This document shows positions 16,360 through 25,036 of a stretch of 64,000 nucleotides of DNA, piece after piece; the first letter of the stretch is position 1; each line of letters begins with the position of its first letter. Location of the stretch: the NCBI RefSeq assembly GCF_009711125.1, contig NZ_WMIB01000014.1, positions 41,473-105,472 of the forward strand, written 5' to 3'. The position numbers and the translations under genes are program-made. A model generated the notes under the pieces. That model did not search any database. It saw only the letters and a program-made list of their open reading frames with translations, and had not been told where the DNA came from. This DNA comes from Metabacillus mangrovi (GTDB lineage Bacteria > Bacillota > Bacilli > Bacillales > Bacillaceae).

Positions 16360-17976
16360 ATGTCCGTTCATGCTTCAGAAAAAGGGGTGCGGCAGCACAT
16401 TCCCCTTCTAATCGTGCTGATGCTCGGGTTATTTCTTGCCATTTTAAATCAGACACTGCTGAATGTAGCGATTCCCCAGCTTATTACTGAGTTTGGAGTG
16501 ACAGCCAATACAGCCCAGTGGCTTCTTACCGGTTATATGCTTGTAAATGGAGCACTGATCCCGTTATCGGCGTATTTGATTAAACGGTTCGCTGTCCGCC
16601 GTCTCTTCCTGTTTGCAATGTTTTGCTTTACAATCGGCTCGCTTATCTGCGGTTTGGCAGGCAGCTTTCCGGTGATGATGACCGGAAGACTGATTCAGGC
16701 GATAGGCGGCGGAGTTCTTGCGCCGCTCGTTATGACCATCATTGTTTTTATTTTCCCTCCGGAAATGAGAGGGAAGGGAATGGGGATTTTCGGCCTTGCT
16801 ATGATGTTTGCGCCGGCGATCGGTCCTACTCTTTCCGGTTTTGTTGTTCAGAATTATGACTGGCATCTTTTATTCAACGGGATGGTGCCGCTTGGTGCCA
16901 TCGTACTGATTATTGCCTTTTTCAGACTGAAGGATATCACCCCGCCTGAAAAAATTAAAGCCGATCTTTTGTCTATCTTTACCTCGCTAGCGGGAATGGG
17001 CCTTTTGCTGTACGGCTTCAGTGAGGCCGGAAATGCTGGCTGGACAGACCCTCTCGTTCTTTCATGCATGGGTGCCGGGGTGGTTCTGCTCATCCTGTTT
17101 ACCGTAAAACAGCTTCGGTCAGAAGATCCGCTGCTGGATGTGAAAGTGTTCAAGTACTCCATTTTCACCCTGTCCAGCATCATTAACATTGCGATTACAA
17201 TTTGTCTGTTCTCGGGCATGTTTTTACTGCCGATCTATCTGCAGAACATCCGTGGATACTCGCCGCTTGATTCAGGATTGCTGCTTCTTCCTGGAGCGGT
17301 GATCATGCTGATCATGTCTCCGGTCTCCGGAATTCTTTTTGATAAATTCGGTCCGCGGCCGCTTGGGATCATCGGAATGCTGATCACAACTGTAACGACG
17401 TATGAATTTACGAAATTGACACTTGATACGTCTTACAGCACGTTGCTGATTCTTTATATGATCCGCTCGTTCGGCATGTCCTTTTTAATGATGCCCATCA
17501 TGACTGCAGGACTGAACCAGCTCCCTGCAAAGCTTAGCAGCCATGGATCCACAATGGCCAACACGCTGAGGCAGGTTGCCGGTTCGGTAGGAATCAGTTT
17601 TGTCACAACCATCTACACAAACAGAACAACGTTCCATATTGAAGAGCAAAGCAGCAGGATGACCACCTCTGACCCGTTCTTTATGGAAGTATTCAGCAGC
17701 TTTACGCAGAAAGTAGCGGAAAAACTGAGCCTGTCCATGGAAGAGGCCCAGCAGCAGGCTGTCCAGCTGCTGTATTCCAGATTGTCTGTGGAATCAACGA
17801 TCAGCGGAATTAACGATGCCTTCATCTGGGCCACAGCTTTTGCAGCAGCCGGTCTCGTTCTTGCCTTTTTCTTGAGGGATGTCAGAAAAGATAAGAAAAC
17901 GCAGCCCGCTGCGGTTCCAAACAGGCAGGAAGAACTGAAGATGCTTCCTGCACCTGAAAAAGTACATTCATCCTAG
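16360..17976 (+). CDS. DHA2-family (EmrB-like) multidrug efflux transporter
   Basis: Proton-driven drug exporter of the major facilitator superfamily, 538 aa, about 14 membrane helices. Seen: motif D1-like LNQTLLNVAIPQL in helix 1, TANTAQWLLTGYMLV at helix 2, and motif C-like GPTLSGFV (about 151-158) in helix 5, characteristic of antiporters. GAAAGGAGGG precedes the ATG. Works with the EmrA-like protein upstream. The soluble C-terminus is rich in charged residues. Substrates cannot be read from sequence. Confidence 0.92.
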   Translation: MSVHASEKGVRQHIPLLIVLMLGLFLAILNQTLLNVAIPQLITEFGVTANTAQWLLTGYMLVNGALIPLSAYLIKRFAVRRLFLFAMFCFTIGSLICGLAGSFPVMMTGRLIQAIGGGVLAPLVMTIIVFIFPPEMRGKGMGIFGLAMMFAPAIGPTLSGFVVQNYDWHLLFNGMVPLGAIVLIIAFFRLKDITPPEKIKADLLSIFTSLAGMGLLLYGFSEAGNAGWTDPLVLSCMGAGVVLLILFTVKQLRSEDPLLDVKVFKYSIFTLSSIINIAITICLFSGMFLLPIYLQNIRGYSPLDSGLLLLPGAVIMLIMSPVSGILFDKFGPRPLGIIGMLITTVTTYEFTKLTLDTSYSTLLILYMIRSFGMSFLMMPIMTAGLNQLPAKLSSHGSTMANTLRQVAGSVGISFVTTIYTNRTTFHIEEQSSRMTTSDPFFMEVFSSFTQKVAEKLSLSMEEAQQQAVQLLYSRLSVESTISGINDAFIWATAFAAAGLVLAFFLRDVRKDKKTQPAAVPNRQEELKMLPAPEKVHSS

Positions 17977-17994
17977 AGAGCGGAGGAAGTCAGA

Positions 17995-18528
17995 ATGAAC
18001 ATCTGTATTGTCTATGACAGCGAAGGCGGCCATACGGAAGCCTTGGCCCAGGCGATTGCTGCCGGGGCAGGGAGTACTGGTGATGCCACGGTTTATTTGC
18101 GAAGTGTGAAAGAAGCGGATGTACACGATTTGCCTGAGATGGATGCCATCATCTGGGGCTGTCCCGGCCATTTTGGAACAATCAGTGCCGGCTTAAAAAC
18201 CTGGATTGATAAACTCGGCTATCTATGGGCTGAAGGAAAGCTCATCGACAAAGTGGGAGCGGTCTTTTGCACAACTGCGACTGCTCACGGCGGGCTTGAG
18301 GCTACCTTGCTGAACTTGATCACTCCTATGCTGCATCAGGGAATGATTATTGCAGGCCTTCCAGGAAACTCACCTGAGAATGCTTTGTACGGATCTTATT
18401 ACGGAGCAGGCATTACCTGCCCGGTGGAAAGCAGTGAAATGATTTCCGAACAGGATCGTGCTCTTGGCGCGGCCCTCGGAAAACGGGTAGCAGAAGTCAC
18501 GCAGCACCTAACAAATAGCGGCAGGTGA
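17995..18528 (+). CDS. Flavodoxin-like WrbA-type NAD(P)H:quinone reductase
   Basis: FMN-binding flavodoxin fold, 177 aa. The N-terminal phosphate loop [13 protein letters not shown] and [22 protein letters not shown] (the region that contacts flavin in WrbA) are clear, as is [15 protein letters not shown]. Such enzymes reduce quinones by two electrons and limit redox cycling. It starts 18 bp after the transporter gene, so it is in the same MarR-flanked operon. This suggests the pump responds to quinone-like or electrophilic compounds. Confidence 0.85.
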   Translation: MNICIVYDSEGGHTEALAQAIAAGAGSTGDATVYLRSVKEADVHDLPEMDAIIWGCPGHFGTISAGLKTWIDKLGYLWAEGKLIDKVGAVFCTTATAHGGLEATLLNLITPMLHQGMIIAGLPGNSPENALYGSYYGAGITCPVESSEMISEQDRALGAALGKRVAEVTQHLTNSGR

Positions 18529-18535
18529 TAGCATC

Positions 18536-18844
18536 ATGATTGGAATCGTCTTTATCTCTGCAGCGGCTATCTTGCTGATTGCGATCATCGCAGCAAATGC
18601 AAAAGCTTTATCAGACGGAAAAAAACGGACACCGGAGATTCACCGTGAAAAAGAACAGGTGGAAAAAACGGAGCAGAAAGAAAATGCGGAACCCCGGCCG
18701 AGGTCCAATATGGATGACAATGCCTACCGCAAAGCTTTGTCAAAGTTCAATGATGAAGAGGGAAGCCGGGACGGAGAAAAAAAAGACATGAACGATGAAG
18801 GATACAGAAATGCTTTAAGGAATCTCCACCGGAAGAAGAACTAA
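18536..18844 (+). CDS. Small membrane-anchored protein with an internal duplicated motif
   Basis: A 102-aa protein, not recognised. Residues 2-20 form one membrane helix; the remainder is very hydrophilic. A motif is duplicated in the tail: MDDNAYRKALSKF and MNDEGYRNALRNL, sharing (D/E)-x-x-Y-R-x-A-L. It sits eight bases after the flavodoxin-like gene and 28 bp before a MarR gene, so it belongs to the efflux operon. The cytosolic tail could bind a partner through the repeated motif; this is inference. Confidence 0.7.
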   Translation: MIGIVFISAAAILLIAIIAANAKALSDGKKRTPEIHREKEQVEKTEQKENAEPRPRSNMDDNAYRKALSKFNDEEGSRDGEKKDMNDEGYRNALRNLHRKKN

Positions 18845-18872
18845 CAGATTCAGAAGGAAGGAGGGGGATTTA

Positions 18873-19307
18873 ATGGATGTGGTTCTGGCCGATTGGAGGA
18901 TGCGCGAGAAAACAGTGTTATTCAAGAGAAAGTACTCCATGCTCGTCCGGGAAAACCTGGATCCTGTAGGGGTCACACTGTTTCAGCTTCAAATGCTCTG
19001 GTTCATAAGCAAACAGGAAGATATGGGAACAACCATGCTCGCGGATAAACTTAGCGTCAAGCCAAGTGCGGTTACCATGGGCGCTAATCAGCTGCATCAT
19101 TCCGGGCTCTTGACGCGGGTTCACTCAAAAACAGACAGAAGGCAGATCCGACTTCGTATTACATCTGAGGGAGAAGCCCTGCTAAAAGAAGCTGCTGGTC
19201 TGTACAATCAATTAGCCTCCCAAATCTTCGCCTGTTTTTCAGATCATGAAAAGGACATGCTGATTCAATTGCTCGATAAGCTGGAAGAACATACTTCAGC
19301 GATATAA
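18873..19307 (+). CDS. Second MarR-family regulator, last gene of the efflux operon
   Basis: Winged-helix regulator of 144 aa. The helix-turn-helix reads TTMLADKLSVKPSAVTMGANQL, the wing HSKTDRRQIRLRITSEGEAL carries the DRR motif. GAAGGAGGG precedes the ATG. Only distantly similar to the divergent MarR at 14984, so the operon is bracketed by two different regulators. Being inside the operon suggests feedback control. Confidence 0.88.
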   Translation: MDVVLADWRMREKTVLFKRKYSMLVRENLDPVGVTLFQLQMLWFISKQEDMGTTMLADKLSVKPSAVTMGANQLHHSGLLTRVHSKTDRRQIRLRITSEGEALLKEAAGLYNQLASQIFACFSDHEKDMLIQLLDKLEEHTSAI

Positions 19308-19314
19308 GCCTGTA

Positions 19315-19351
19315 CAAAAAACCGGTCCGTTATTGACGGCCGGTTTTTTTT
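19315..19351 (+). terminator. Terminator of the efflux operon
   Basis: Stem AAAAACCGG-t-CCGT / ACGG-c-CGGTTTTT with a run of eight T. Confidence 0.88.
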
Positions 19352-19401
19352 GCGAAGAACGTGCAGCCAAAACGAAGCGGAGTATCCGTGAAAGCAGTAC
19401 G

Positions 19402-19605
19402 CTAAAGGGTGTTTTTCTCTGCTTTCTCCATAATCGCATGTGCAAGAAGATCCCTGAGTTCCTCTCCATCCATTTTTCTGGTGAGCTGCAAAAGCTCCTG
19501 ATCCGTTAGCTGGTGTACATAGTTCTCAATTGCGGCTTCAAGATCTTCTGTGTCGAGCCTGAAGTTTTCTGCGATGTCGTTGGTAAAATGTGCTTTCCAG
19601 TCCAT
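19402..19605 (-). CDS. Small acidic helical protein, unknown
   Basis: A 67-aa soluble protein (MDWKAHFTNDIAENFRL...), nearly all helical, no cysteine. AAAGGAAAAG precedes the ATG. I do not recognise it. The ATG and codon use look like a real gene, and the space between two operons is otherwise empty. It is divergent from ytkC. Confidence 0.6.
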   Translation of the reverse strand: MDWKAHFTNDIAENFRLDTEDLEAAIENYVHQLTDQELLQLTRKMDGEELRDLLAHAIMEKAEKNTL

Positions 19606-19724
19606 TTTTCTTTTCCTTTCTTACCGCCACGCTTGCCTTTTTCCTGTAATCCGCATGTTTGTCCCATGCGGCTCCCTCTTCTGTGCATAGCATACATTAT
19701 CCCATTAGAGAAAGGAGGGGGAGA

Positions 19725-20123
19725 ATGGGAAAGGATGCTGAGGTGATGACACTTTATTCTCTTGGTATGATGATCCTGACTTTTTTTCTTGGTGAGATCG
19801 AACAGATGATGTATGTTTTATTCGCTCTGATGGCCATAGAGTTTCTAAGCTTTACGATTTCAAGGGTCATTAAAGGAAACGCCGCTTTCAAGGATATTAT
19901 GGCCCAGCTTGGAAAGCTTGCGATGATATTGATTATGGTCTCGCTCGCAAATTTACTGGACAAGGTTGTGCCGATGGATTTTTCCTTGAAGGATATGACG
20001 GTGACCTTTTATATTTTTTACGAAATGCTCCATATTATTACGCACGTATCGAGTGCCGGTCTGCCGATTCCTCAATTTGTAAAGGATTTCATTGAAGGAT
20101 TCCGGAATATGACAAAGAAGTAA
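19725..20123 (+). CDS. ytkC: Holin-like membrane protein YtkC
   Basis: Integral membrane protein of 132 aa, phage holin family 4/toxin-secretion type (PF05105), with four hydrophobic segments. ATG 19725 follows AAAGGAGGGGG; an in-frame ATG 66 bases upstream has no such site. The C-terminal GLPIPQFVKDFIEGF segment is typical of the family. B. subtilis YtkC lies in the same neighbourhood before ytkD. No endolysin is next to it, so it is not an obvious lysis module. Confidence 0.82.
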   Translation: MGKDAEVMTLYSLGMMILTFFLGEIEQMMYVLFALMAIEFLSFTISRVIKGNAAFKDIMAQLGKLAMILIMVSLANLLDKVVPMDFSLKDMTVTFYIFYEMLHIITHVSSAGLPIPQFVKDFIEGFRNMTKK

Positions 20124-20185
20124 GCTTCGCATAAATCCAGCCTCTTGCTGCAAAATAGAAGAAAAGCCTGAGGGTGGGTAGAGCA

Positions 20186-20515
20186 GTGAGCGAAAAAAGA
20201 ACGTATTACGTAACAGTCGGAAGCGGAGAGATTTCCCAGCTTTCAGATTCATCAGCGTGGAATTACCGCATTGAAGCAACGGATGATGAGATTATCCAGC
20301 TCAGGGAATACTTTGATCAGCAATATGCATCAGATTGGAAAGGGTTCTTTAGGACACATGTTCCTTATGTGCAGTATCATTTCGACAGACCGAATGATGA
20401 AGTGGATTCCGCCAACCTAAATATATACCGGATGATTTATGAACTTGGTGATTCAGAGGCGAAACAGCACATTGCTGAACAGAAAATTCTGAATGATATA
20501 TCGGATCAGACTTAG
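20186..20515 (+). CDS. Conserved small soluble protein, unknown
   Basis: A 109-aa acidic protein (VSEKRTYYVTVGSGEISQL...). Start GTG 20186 is seven bases after GAGGGTGGG; GTG 20174 overlaps this site. Predicted alpha/beta with a YRMIYELGD segment near the end. I do not recognise the family; no catalytic motif stands out. It lies between ytkC and ytkD in the same direction. Confidence 0.65.
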   Translation: MSEKRTYYVTVGSGEISQLSDSSAWNYRIEATDDEIIQLREYFDQQYASDWKGFFRTHVPYVQYHFDRPNDEVDSANLNIYRMIYELGDSEAKQHIAEQKILNDISDQT

Positions 20516-20583
20516 ATGTCCTTATACAATGTTATCCCATTATGATAAAATAAAAGCGGATAAGTCGAAAATTGAGGGATCGC

Positions 20584-21057
20584 ATGTATCGTTTTAGAGA
20601 TTATTATCATAACCAGGTTCAGCTGTCTTTTGAAAAAAATCCATTTTCTGATCTCCCAAAGCATGTGTGGGTCGTATGCCGCTACCAGGGCAAATGGCTT
20701 TTGACGAATCACGGGGACAGGGGCTACGAATTTCCCGGAGGAAAAGTGGAAGAGAATGAGACGGCAGATGAAGCCGCCATTCGGGAAGTAAAAGAAGAAA
20801 CAGGCGGGATTGTTTCCTATATTCAATACATGGGTCAATACCGTGTCACAGGAAAAGAAAAAACCATTATTAAAAATATTTACTTTGCTAAAGTGTCTGA
20901 ACTGGTCCATCTGGATGATTATATGGAGACGAAAGGGCCGGTATTGCTCGATGCCCTGCCTGAAAACATTCAGACGGACAGGCGTTTCAGTTTTATCATG
21001 AAAGATGAAGTGCTGCAGCAGTCCATGAGGCGTGCAGAAGGATTTTTACAGGAGTAA
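20584..21057 (+). CDS. ytkD: NUDIX hydrolase YtkD
   Basis: Nucleoside (deoxy)triphosphate pyrophosphohydrolase of 157 aa; B. subtilis YtkD removes oxidised nucleotides such as 8-oxo-dGTP. The Nudix box G-x5-E-x7-REVKEETGG is complete around residues 59-81 (GGKVEENETADEAAIREVKE). ATG 20584 has GAGGG five bases before it. Gene order ytkC-x-ytkD matches B. subtilis. Ends at a terminator shared with the convergent ytlD. Confidence 0.92.
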   Translation: MYRFRDYYHNQVQLSFEKNPFSDLPKHVWVVCRYQGKWLLTNHGDRGYEFPGGKVEENETADEAAIREVKEETGGIVSYIQYMGQYRVTGKEKTIIKNIYFAKVSELVHLDDYMETKGPVLLDALPENIQTDRRFSFIMKDEVLQQSMRRAEGFLQE

Positions 21058-21061
21058 ACGG

Positions 21062-21092
21062 AAAGGCTTGCCGGAACTGGCAGGCCTTTTTA
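21062..21092. terminator. Bidirectional terminator between ytkD and ytlD
   Basis: Stem AAAGGCtTGCC / GGCAgGCCTTT. Its right edge overlaps the ytlD stop codon. Confidence 0.8.
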
Positions 21093-21887
21093 GTCCGTCT
21101 GTTTGATCAGCTTTTTTTCAAGCCAGTCCACGAGCTGATACATAATGGTCGCAAAAATAGCGATCAGGATCAGGCTTAGGAAGACGAGGGTAAAATTAAA
21201 GACTTGAAAACCGTAAATAATCATATAGCCGAACCCTTTTGAGGAAACGAGAAATTCACCGACGATTACACCGACCCACGATAATCCCACATTTACTTTC
21301 AAAGTCGAGATGATAACCGGGAAGGAAGAAGGGAGAACAGCTTCTCTAAATAGCTGAAAGCGTGTAGCTCCAAAGCTCTGAAGAACCTTTAAATATCCGG
21401 GGTCCATGCCCTTAAAGGCCGTGTATACAACAATCGTGGTAATGATGACAGAGATGATCGCTCCCATGGCAACGATCGAAAAGAATCCGGGACCGATTGC
21501 CACGATTAAGATGGGACCAAGAGCAACCTTCGGCATCGCATTGAGAATCACAAGGTAGGGGTCCAAAATCTTTGAAAGCCTTGGTGACCACCAAAGCATA
21601 GCGGCAAGCAGCGTCCCTGCCAGCGTTCCCAGAATAAAGCCAAGTACGGTCTCGAAAATGGTCACACTTGCATTGGAAAGCAGCGTTCCATCCTGCCATT
21701 TATCCAAAAACAGCGCCCAAATTTTAGAGGGTGCACTGAATATCAGGGGATCGATCCAGCTGAACCGGCTGGAGGTCTCCCATAAAGTAAAAAAGACTGC
21801 GAATATGAGTGCCTGATAAATGCGGACTGTCATTTTTTCACGCTTCAGTCCGGCAAGGTAGTTTTCATGAAGTTTTTCCAGGTGCAT
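21090..21887 (-). CDS. ytlD: ABC transporter permease YtlD (nitrate/sulfonate/thiamine-precursor type)
   Basis: Membrane subunit, 265 aa, of the SsuC/TauC/ThiX family (binding-protein-dependent permease domain) with six hydrophobic segments. The EAA loop reads [33 protein letters not shown] start it at ATG 21887, immediately after the ATPase stop (21889), although no strong ribosome binding site is visible; translational coupling is likely. Last gene of the minus-strand ytlA-ytlC-ytlD operon. Confidence 0.88.
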   Translation of the reverse strand: MHLEKLHENYLAGLKREKMTVRIYQALIFAVFFTLWETSSRFSWIDPLIFSAPSKIWALFLDKWQDGTLLSNASVTIFETVLGFILGTLAGTLLAAMLWWSPRLSKILDPYLVILNAMPKVALGPILIVAIGPGFFSIVAMGAIISVIITTIVVYTAFKGMDPGYLKVLQSFGATRFQLFREAVLPSSFPVIISTLKVNVGLSWVGVIVGEFLVSSKGFGYMIIYGFQVFNFTLVFLSLILIAIFATIMYQLVDWLEKKLIKQTD

Positions 21888-21888
21888 A

Positions 21889-22659
21889 CTATTCTTGTTC
21901 AAGTTGGTCAAGCTCCTTCCATATCGCCTGGAACAGCTCTGTGTAAAGTGCATGCTGCCTTGCATTGAAGGGACTCAGCTCACGGATTTCCCGGGGAATA
22001 AGGAACATTTTGGCGATTTTTCCCGGATTGGGCGATAATAAAAAGATCCGGTCACTCATCGCAATCGCTTCGCCGATATCATGAGTGACGAGGAGTGCCG
22101 TCTTGTTATAGTCTTGAAGTATTTTGTGCACAAGGTCTTCGAGCTTCAGCTTAGTCTGATAGTCAAGAGCTGAAAATGGTTCGTCAAGGAGCATGAGCTC
22201 CGGATCAGTGGAGAGGGTGCGGACGAGTGCAGCCCGCTGGCGCATTCCGCCGGATAATTGCCGGGGATACTTATTTTCAACTCCTGCAAGACCCATCTCT
22301 TCAAGGAGGCTGAGCGTGCTTTTTTCAGAATGGGGATTCAATTTATCTTGTGTTTTCAATCCGGTCAGGACATTTCCCTTAATGGTCTTCCAAGGGAAAA
22401 GAAAATCCTGCTGCAGCATATAGCCGATTTTTTTTCTCATTTCACTAATGGGCTCATCTTTAATGGTGACAGTCCCTTCAGTCGGCTTGAGCAGACCGGC
22501 TACAATGGTCAGCAATGTGGTCTTGCCGCAGCCGCTCGGCCCGAGAAAGGAGATGAACTCCCCTTCCTCCACCGTGAGGCTGATTCCTTCAAGGGCCGTC
22601 GCTATCGTGTCTTTCGTAAAGTAAGAATGGGAAACGTGCTGGATCGACAGGAATGCCAT
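21889..22659 (-). CDS. ytlC: ABC transporter ATPase YtlC
   Basis: Energy-coupling subunit of 256 aa. Walker [10 protein letters not shown] (about 40-48), Q-loop [10 protein letters not shown], signature [11 protein letters not shown], Walker [13 protein letters not shown] and switch His in [10 protein letters not shown] are all intact. Similar to SsuB/TauB. Lies between the binding protein and the permease. The substrate of the B. subtilis YtlACD system is not firmly known; sulfonate, nitrate or pyrimidine-type compounds are the family options. Confidence 0.92.
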   Translation of the reverse strand: MAFLSIQHVSHSYFTKDTIATALEGISLTVEEGEFISFLGPSGCGKTTLLTIVAGLLKPTEGTVTIKDEPISEMRKKIGYMLQQDFLFPWKTIKGNVLTGLKTQDKLNPHSEKSTLSLLEEMGLAGVENKYPRQLSGGMRQRAALVRTLSTDPELMLLDEPFSALDYQTKLKLEDLVHKILQDYNKTALLVTHDIGEAIAMSDRIFLLSPNPGKIAKMFLIPREIRELSPFNARQHALYTELFQAIWKELDQLEQE

Positions 22660-22671
22660 CCTTGGTCCTCC

Positions 22672-23661
22672 TTACTGTTTTGCAGCTTTTTCCGCAAAGG
22701 ATGTATTGACTAGAGTGCGATGATCAATGTGTTTCGGAAGTTCGCCTGCTTCCTCCATGATTGTTTGGAGATTTTCCCATTCTGCTTCATCCAGTATCCC
22801 GTTTTGGGCAAATGAACCCTGTTCCTTGTAGCGGTTCACTACCGTTTCAATCAGCTCTGGGTCTGTATCTTCAAAAAATTCTTCAATGGCGGCAGCGGTC
22901 TCTTTTGCAGAATGGTCTTCTACCCAGGTTTGTGCTTTCTGGAGTGCATTCGTAAACTTCTGAACAGCATCTCCTTTTTCATCAATAAAGCTTTTCTTCG
23001 TCATGAAAGTAGTATATGGGACCAACCCTGATTCGGTGCCGAAGGATGCGACAATATGGCCTTTTCCTTCCTTTTCAAAGAGGCTTGCAGTCGGCTCGAA
23101 TAATTGGACATAATCTCCGGTTCCGGAAGCAAAGGCATTTGCCACATTGGCAAAATCAATATTCTGGATCAGATTTAAATCCTTTTGAGGATCGATGCCG
23201 TTCTTTTTCAGCACAAATTCTCCAGCCATTTGCGGCATACCGCCTTTACGCTGTCCGAGGAAGGTGCTTCCTTTCAAGTCCTCCCATTTGAACTCATCCG
23301 GCTTGGTCCGTGCTACGAGAAAGGTGCCGTCGGTTTGAGTCAGCTGGGCAAAGTTAATGACCGGATCCTTTGATCCTTGAGCTTCCACATAGATGGACGT
23401 TTCCGATCCTACCAGCGCAATATCAGCTCCCCCTGACAGCAGGGCGGTCATTGTTTTATCGCCGCCGAATGCAGTTGTAAGCTCAAGGTCCAGTCCTTCT
23501 TCCTTAAAAAAGCCCTTGGATATGGCTACATAAAGCGGTGCATAAAAGATGGAGCGGGTGACTTCCGCTACACGGATTTTCTGAACGTTGTTTTGAGTAC
23601 ATGCCGATAGTGGTAAAGCTGTTAAAATAAGCGCCATTAAACCGATCAGCCATTTTTTCAT
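22672..23661 (-). CDS. ytlA: ABC transporter substrate-binding lipoprotein YtlA
   Basis: NMT1/SsuA-like binding protein, 329 aa, lipidated at Cys21 (ALPLSAC). Starts with the typical IRVAEVTRSIFYAPLYVAISKGFFKEEGLDLEL segment. An ABC_SBP of this class gives the operon its specificity. GGAGG precedes the ATG. The gap of 12 bp to ytlC and same strand indicate one operon. Confidence 0.9.
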   Translation of the reverse strand: MKKWLIGLMALILTALPLSACTQNNVQKIRVAEVTRSIFYAPLYVAISKGFFKEEGLDLELTTAFGGDKTMTALLSGGADIALVGSETSIYVEAQGSKDPVINFAQLTQTDGTFLVARTKPDEFKWEDLKGSTFLGQRKGGMPQMAGEFVLKKNGIDPQKDLNLIQNIDFANVANAFASGTGDYVQLFEPTASLFEKEGKGHIVASFGTESGLVPYTTFMTKKSFIDEKGDAVQKFTNALQKAQTWVEDHSAKETAAAIEEFFEDTDPELIETVVNRYKEQGSFAQNGILDEAEWENLQTIMEEAGELPKHIDHRTLVNTSFAEKAAKQ

Positions 23662-23747
23662 CCAGCATTCCTCCCAATGTGATTCTAAAAATAAATTATG
23701 AAAAACAAAAAAATGTGTGAATGCCTAGAAAATGAAAGAGGGATAAC

Positions 23748-24539
23748 ATGAGAAACGGAGAAATATTGGATTATCAAAAATACCCTTCCCCAAGTCCGGA
23801 TGTGCATTTATTTCTTGTCACGTATCTGTCAGGAGGCTTAAAGGTAAAGGGCTTGCTTGCCGAGCCGGCTGAAGAAGGCCTATACGATGGTTTTCTCTAT
23901 TTGAGAGGCGGCATTAAAGGAGTCGGGATGGTCCGGCCAGGGCGGATTGTGCAGTTCGCTTCGGAAGGGTTCGTTGTAATGGCCCCCTTTTACCGCGGAA
24001 ATCAGGGAGGAGAAGGGAATGAAGACTTTGCGGGAGAAGACAGAGAGGATGCGCTGTCAGCGTTGGATCTGCTTGCCGGCCATCCAAAGGTTCACCCGGG
24101 AAGGATTCATGCGTTCGGCTTCTCAAGAGGGGGCGTCATGGCACTGATTGCCGGAAATGAACGGGAGGACCTTTGCTCGGTTGTCACCTGGGGCGGCGTT
24201 TCTGATATGGTCCTCACCTATGAGGAACGGGAAGATTTACGGAGAATGATGAAGCGGGTCATCGGCGGCAGTCCGAATAAAAAGCCGGAAGCCTATGAAT
24301 GGAGAACACCGCTTCATGATCTCGAAAAAATGAAGGCCCCAATGCTGATCATCCACGGAGCAAAAGATGAAAATGTCTCCTTAACTCATTCCAGGCTGCT
24401 GAAGGAACGGGCCGACGAGCTCGGCAAGAGAGCCGAAACATGGTATTTTGAAGAATACACACATTATTTCCCGCCAAGTGTGAATCGAAATACGGTTAAA
24501 AGACTGACAGAGTGGATGAAAAAACAGCCTTCAGTCTGA
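23748..24539 (+). CDS. ytmA: Alpha/beta hydrolase YtmA (prolyl oligopeptidase-like)
   Basis: Soluble serine hydrolase of 263 aa. The nucleophile elbow GFSRGG (about residues 123-128) provides Ser125; Asp in HGAKDENVSL and His in EYTHYF complete the triad. No signal peptide, so cytosolic. Fold belongs to the S9/dienelactone-type family; peptidase activity has not been shown for YtmA. Followed by ytmB, as in B. subtilis. Confidence 0.87.
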   Translation: MRNGEILDYQKYPSPSPDVHLFLVTYLSGGLKVKGLLAEPAEEGLYDGFLYLRGGIKGVGMVRPGRIVQFASEGFVVMAPFYRGNQGGEGNEDFAGEDREDALSALDLLAGHPKVHPGRIHAFGFSRGGVMALIAGNEREDLCSVVTWGGVSDMVLTYEEREDLRRMMKRVIGGSPNKKPEAYEWRTPLHDLEKMKAPMLIIHGAKDENVSLTHSRLLKERADELGKRAETWYFEEYTHYFPPSVNRNTVKRLTEWMKKQPSV

Positions 24540-24579
24540 TAAAATAAGTTGAAGGATGAATGGATAAGGAGAGATCACT

Positions 24580-24822
24580 ATGGGAATGCCCCTTGAACTG
24601 AACACAATGATCGTCACGAAGGGAAAGGAAAAACGGCTGGAGGAGAATATTTTCGTTCTTCGAAAAGAGGGATACCGCCTTTATCCTCTCGACCTTCCTG
24701 TTGAGGTCCGTAAAACAAAAGATGGGGATTTAAGCGGAAGAGCCATCATTACGAAAGTGGAATGGGAAGGCAGCAGTACCGTTCTTACATACCAGCTGAT
24801 TAAGCTGAATTCTACAAATTAA
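24580..24822 (+). CDS. ytmB: DUF2584 protein YtmB
   Basis: An 80-aa all-beta protein of unknown function, characteristic of Bacillus. The start MGMPLELNTMIVTKGKE is the hallmark of the family. It directly follows ytmA (40 bp) and ends at a terminator, so the pair is an operon. Confidence 0.9.
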   Translation: MGMPLELNTMIVTKGKEKRLEENIFVLRKEGYRLYPLDLPVEVRKTKDGDLSGRAIITKVEWEGSSTVLTYQLIKLNSTN

Positions 24823-24848
24823 GGGCCTTGATCAGGGCTCTTTTTTTT
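24821..24848 (+). terminator. ytmB terminator
   Basis: Stem AAGGGCCTTGATC / GATCAGGGCTCTT (with G-T pairs), then eight T. It overlaps the stop codon. Confidence 0.8.
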
Positions 24849-25036
24849 GCCTGATGATTGGAGACTGTCTCGGTAGCAGCGGGCCAGAGCCGTAAAGCGG
24901 GACGAAGACTCACTGTGAAGAGCGAATGCATGCGACGTAAATTGTTTTGCGAAACTTTAGGGGGAAACGATTAAACACTTCCGTTTTATAGTCGATAAGT
25001 AATAGTGTAAAAGACTTAAAATTAGAGGTGTAAAAA

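Noticed and set aside
19725..20123. Phage lysis module or prophage edge
   Set aside because: Only one holin-like gene, matching the conserved ytkC position; no endolysin, integrase or phage structural gene nearby.
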